From positions 1 through 7,643 of the forward strand of contig CAZRNA010000078.1 in assembly GCA_964601325.1 (NCBI GenBank): 7,643 bases of DNA, read 5' to 3'. A program made the position numbers and the translations under genes. Position 1 is the stretch's first letter. Each line of letters begins with the position of its first letter. Shown in pieces: positions 5,600-7,643 of the stretch. The notes below the pieces were generated by a model. It searched no databases, was not told the origin of the DNA, and worked only from the letters and a program-made list of their open reading frames with translations. Source of the stretch: CAVPLU01 sp964601325 (GTDB taxonomy: Archaea; Thermoproteota; Bathyarchaeia; 40CM-2-53-6).

Positions 5600-5753
5600 C
5601 TCTTCCTCTAATTTGCTCAGGGCGGGCTAGGGGCTGGATCCTGGCCAGGCTTGATTTTCGAGCGCACTCATAAATCCTGTTTTGATTGTGGGGCGGGGGA
5701 TGATGGTGTTCTTGGGTGATTGTTGGTTGTGGGACCTCAAGGATTGCTGACGA

Positions 5754-5915
5754 TCATCCTACCAGAGCCGCCCACTGTGAGCTCCGACAAGTCGGGTTTT
5801 CTTTCTCTAACACATCTGGATGGAGGACTATGGTACAGAAATCTGCCTTGGGAAGCTTTTCCAGCTCACCCGTACTGCAAGCACGAGTCCCACACTTGAC
5901 ACAGACTGCCACCAT
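5754..5915 (-). CDS. Cys-rich microprotein downstream of the MFS gene, 53 residues
   Basis: I do not recognise the family. From ATG 5915 to TGA 5756-5754 the frame begins MVAVCVKCGTRACSTGE, with cysteines at residues 5, 8, 13, 27 and 43. C-x2-C-G suggests one zinc knuckle; the remaining cysteines do not form a clean second pair. GGTG seven bases before the ATG is a possible ribosome binding site. The frame lies 86 bases past the MFS stop on the same strand, with a T-run between them. A related frame follows the MFS remnant at 3040-3135, and this conserved order is the main support. The spacing of later cysteines is not conserved between the two, so it could also be decaying. Confidence 0.35.
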   Translation of the reverse strand: MVAVCVKCGTRACSTGELEKLPKADFCTIVLHPDVLEKENPTCRSSQWAALVG

Positions 5916-5949
5916 TTCTTCGCACCGAGTCCACCTTTCGTGAGGGTCC

Positions 5950-5956
5950 TAAAAAG
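5950..5956 (-). terminator. Possible T-run terminator after the MFS gene
   Basis: Read on the minus strand, GTCTTTTTAGG lies about 45 bases past the MFS stop. There is no hairpin, which is acceptable for archaeal termination. The damaged copy near 3043 lacks this T-run. Confidence 0.3.
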
Positions 5957-6001
5957 ACCTGCCTCGAATAACAGACTCAATTATCCTAGCTCTCTTTCTT
6001 G

Positions 6002-7258
6002 TCATTCATGTCCACTGAGCGTAGCATGTTCCTCGCTCAAAGTCTCCGGCATCGTAAGTAACAAAAGCATGCCGAGAACTTGGAGCGCTATTATCAGGCA
6101 GAATATGGATTCCGGACCGGTAGAGCTCCAAAGGATTCCTCCGACGATGGGAGCGAGTATCATGACCAGTCCGCTGAACAAGCCCAAGGTACCGAATGTT
6201 CTTCCCAAGAGAGCAGTGGGGACAAGTTCCGCTGTCATCGCGCCTCGCGTTACCGCAGCCAGCGTCAAGAATCCCTGCAAGACTCCTGAGAGGAGTAGCA
6301 TCGTCGAGTCTACGGCATAGACAAGAAGCAGAAGCGACAGGCAATAGATCGACATCGTCAGATACAGTACCTTCTTTCTCCCAATCCTATCCGCGACTCT
6401 TCCCACAGGAATCGATAGTAGAAGAGGCATCACCACCGAAGCCATCGCCATCCCTCCCAACACAATTTCATCCGCATGCTTCATCTCAGCAGCAAAAAAC
6501 GGGACATAAACCATCGTACCCATGTACAGGGGGATGCTCGACAACGACACAAACAAGATCCAACTCTTCAACCTAATTCCTCTAACGAGAAGTTCACGGA
6601 TGCTCCCACTGAAGCCGGAACTAATCTTCAATCCCCGACGCCTCTCCGGTTCCCTGAACTCCGCCAAGACGAATATCAGAATCAATGAGAAACCAATGAT
6701 CTGCAAGTAGTATAGAGGTCTGATTCCACCAGCATTCAACCCCCCGAATCGGGTGATCACGATCGCTCCTATGAGGGGCGCTATCAATCCGGGAGTGGCT
6801 GCAAGCGTATCGCACAGTCCCATCCCTGTAGCTCTCTCCTCATCTTTCAGACAACTGCCGCAGACGGTCGGGCAAGCTGTACTCTCCATCTGCAGACCAA
6901 GATTCCCGATCAACAAGGCCGGAATTGCAATCAGCCAAGTTTCCGCTGATGCGAAGAGGAAAGCTCCGAACAGCATCAGGGCCATGGCGGCCAGAAATAT
7001 CCGTCTCACTCCGTATCTATCAGCCAGCCATCCGGTGGGTAGCGCTATGGCAGCTGCCGAAAGCCCTCCGATGCTATTTGCAGCTCCAAGCTGAAACGCA
7101 GTTGCACCCAAAGCTGCAATGAAGATCGGCTGATACTGAAGAGCCAGAGTCCTGAGGAAATATGTCCCGGCTGCCCTCAGCATATTTACCCTGAAAGGCT
7201 TTTCCTGCCTTGAAACGAAACGTACGGCCTTCACGATCAGTTCGCCGATTCCAGCCAA
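6002..7258 (-). CDS. Major facilitator superfamily transporter
   Basis: This is a 418-residue integral membrane protein with the twelve-segment MFS layout. The N-terminal ~30 residues are cytosolic and basic, and the first segment starts around residue 32. Motif A appears twice, as GWLADRYGVRR at 76-86 (between segments 2 and 3) and GRVADRIGRKK at 286-296 (between segments 8 and 9), the internal duplication typical of the superfamily. A hydrophilic central loop lies near 200-230 and the tail after residue 403 is acidic. An unusual cysteine group, C129, C133 and C136 with C149 further on, lies in and after the segment 4-5 loop (CPTVCGSC). The substrate cannot be told; a drug- or metabolite-efflux type is a guess. 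The start is TTG 7258 because a TAG lies one codon further up; ATG 7183 is possible but leaves a very short lead-in. Two damaged relatives lie nearby. Confidence 0.95.
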   Translation of the reverse strand: MAGIGELIVKAVRFVSRQEKPFRVNMLRAAGTYFLRTLALQYQPIFIAALGATAFQLGAANSIGGLSAAAIALPTGWLADRYGVRRIFLAAMALMLFGAFLFASAETWLIAIPALLIGNLGLQMESTACPTVCGSCLKDEERATGMGLCDTLAATPGLIAPLIGAIVITRFGGLNAGGIRPLYYLQIIGFSLILIFVLAEFREPERRRGLKISSGFSGSIRELLVRGIRLKSWILFVSLSSIPLYMGTMVYVPFFAAEMKHADEIVLGGMAMASVVMPLLLSIPVGRVADRIGRKKVLYLTMSIYCLSLLLLVYAVDSTMLLLSGVLQGFLTLAAVTRGAMTAELVPTALLGRTFGTLGLFSGLVMILAPIVGGILWSSTGPESIFCLIIALQVLGMLLLLTMPETLSEEHATLSGHE

Positions 7259-7278
7259 ATGCTACCCAGCCATTCCAT

Positions 7279-7353
7279 CTAACGCTTCTCACGTTCTGCC
7301 GCGATTCCTGCCGCATACATGATACTGTTGTTGATATTCAGATTGCTCGCCAT
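7279..7353 (-). CDS. Possible 24-residue leader ORF before the MFS gene
   Basis: ATG 7353 to TAG 7281-7279 encodes a peptide beginning MASNLNINNSIMYAAG and ending AEREKR. It ends 20 bases before the TTG start of the MFS gene. It has no clear ribosome binding site and no recognisable domain. A translated leader could help initiation at the weak TTG, but chance is the simpler explanation. Confidence 0.15.
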   Translation of the reverse strand: MASNLNINNSIMYAAGIAAEREKR

Positions 7354-7413
7354 CTTCAGAATCTGTCAACTTAGGAAGTTGTGAGTGTTCCGGTCGCCTC
7401 GATCTGGGGGCGT

Positions 7414-7643
7414 CTATGATGCCGTGATTGTTGTTCTCATGGCAAATTGCTTCTCTATCTTCTCCCTATGTAGGTTGTTCATAGTGCAGAAGGGGATGAT
7501 CCTACCATCTGGGATTGCGTAGTGAATGCCACATCTTTGCACCCTCTCCAAGTCGAAATTGTAGGGATCCATGAAATGCATTGCGCCAATCATTACTACG
7601 CGATGCATCAATCTACCAAGTGCCTGATAGGAACCTTCCCTCA
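7414..7643 (-). CDS. Radical SAM protein of the MJ0619/Tes-like family, C-terminal part only
   Basis: The minus frame is open from the right edge to TAG 7416-7414, giving the last 75 residues of a larger protein. The stretch GAMHFMDPYNFDLERVQRCG, then IHYAIPDGRIIPFCTMN, matches the conserved C-terminal end of archaeal radical SAM proteins related to MJ0619, a family that includes tetraether lipid synthase (Tes) and relatives first described as pterin methylases. In the family the Cys of RCGIHY and the Cys of PFCTMN are conserved and probably belong to an auxiliary cluster. The CxxxCxxC radical SAM motif itself would lie outside the window. If it is a Tes, the substrate would be archaeal membrane lipids. 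The subfamily cannot be fixed from this fragment. A 155-base gap separates it from the MFS gene on the same strand. Confidence 0.85.
   Translation of the reverse strand, partial: REGSYQALGRLMHRVVMIGAMHFMDPYNFDLERVQRCGIHYAIPDGRIIPFCTMNNLHREKIEKQFAMRTTITAS

Noticed and set aside
5631..5655. GC-rich palindromic stretch with GGATCC and TGGCCA, considered as a hairpin or terminator
   Set aside because: The pairing arms are only four to six bases, no T-run follows, and no gene clearly ends there.
5698..5759. Possible C/D-box guide RNA: GGATGAT and ATCATCC pair perfectly, with a C-box-like ATGATGG and a D-box-like CTGA
   Set aside because: The box C match is inexact, it lies within the stem instead of beside it, C' and D' boxes are unclear, and the 3' part overlaps the end of the Cys-rich frame.
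1..7643. CRISPR array, tRNA, rRNA, insertion sequence or integrase
   Set aside because: I saw no regularly spaced repeats, no tRNA-like cloverleaf, no rRNA signature and no transposase motifs on either strand.

Overview
The window looks like chromosomal DNA of an uncultivated archaeon. A Bathyarchaeia-like or related lineage is possible, but I cannot fix the taxon. The archaeal reading rests on four things: a group 3-type [NiFe]-hydrogenase large subunit, the C-terminus of an MJ0619/Tes-like radical SAM protein, an Mrp/NBP35 ATPase with a short charged N-terminus, and TATA-like boxes (TTATGAAT) rather than bacterial -35/-10 pairs. GTG and TTG starts appear to be used.

Layout, left to right. 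Positions 1-897 (minus) hold an Mrp/NBP35 Fe-S carrier ATPase that runs off the left edge. It is divergent from a 52-residue zinc-ribbon microprotein at 1007-1165 (plus). Next, convergent with the microprotein, is a [NiFe]-hydrogenase large subunit (minus, start near 2535) with no other hydrogenase subunit in the window. Its upstream region is a decayed duplicate of the mrp/zinc-ribbon intergenic region: the TATA segment is kept and the microprotein frame is broken. From 2905 to 3135 (minus) there is a collapsed remnant of a transporter locus. A palindromic, AT-rich operator/promoter-like region follows at 3237-3294. It precedes a class III PLP enzyme of the glutamate-1-semialdehyde aminomutase type (plus, ending at 4832). 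Downstream of that are remnants of an alpha/beta hydrolase C-terminus (plus) and of a transporter C-terminus (minus, 4978-5091). A short ParB-domain protein (minus), a Cys-rich microprotein (minus), an intact MFS transporter (minus, 6002-7258) and the 3' end of a radical SAM gene (minus, to the right edge) complete the window.

The intact genes do not form one obvious pathway: Fe-S delivery, H2 metabolism, tetrapyrrole-type or related aminomutase chemistry, DNA binding, transport, and lipid or cofactor radical chemistry. What stands out is repeated local duplication and decay. The promoter/microprotein segment occurs twice, and pieces of the MFS gene occur at three loci, two of them damaged. 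I see no CRISPR array, insertion sequence, tRNA or rRNA. I did not find a convincing new multi-gene system. The best leads are the recurrent Cys-rich microproteins beside mrp and MFS genes, the orphan hydrogenase subunit, and the operator in front of the aminomutase-like gene.
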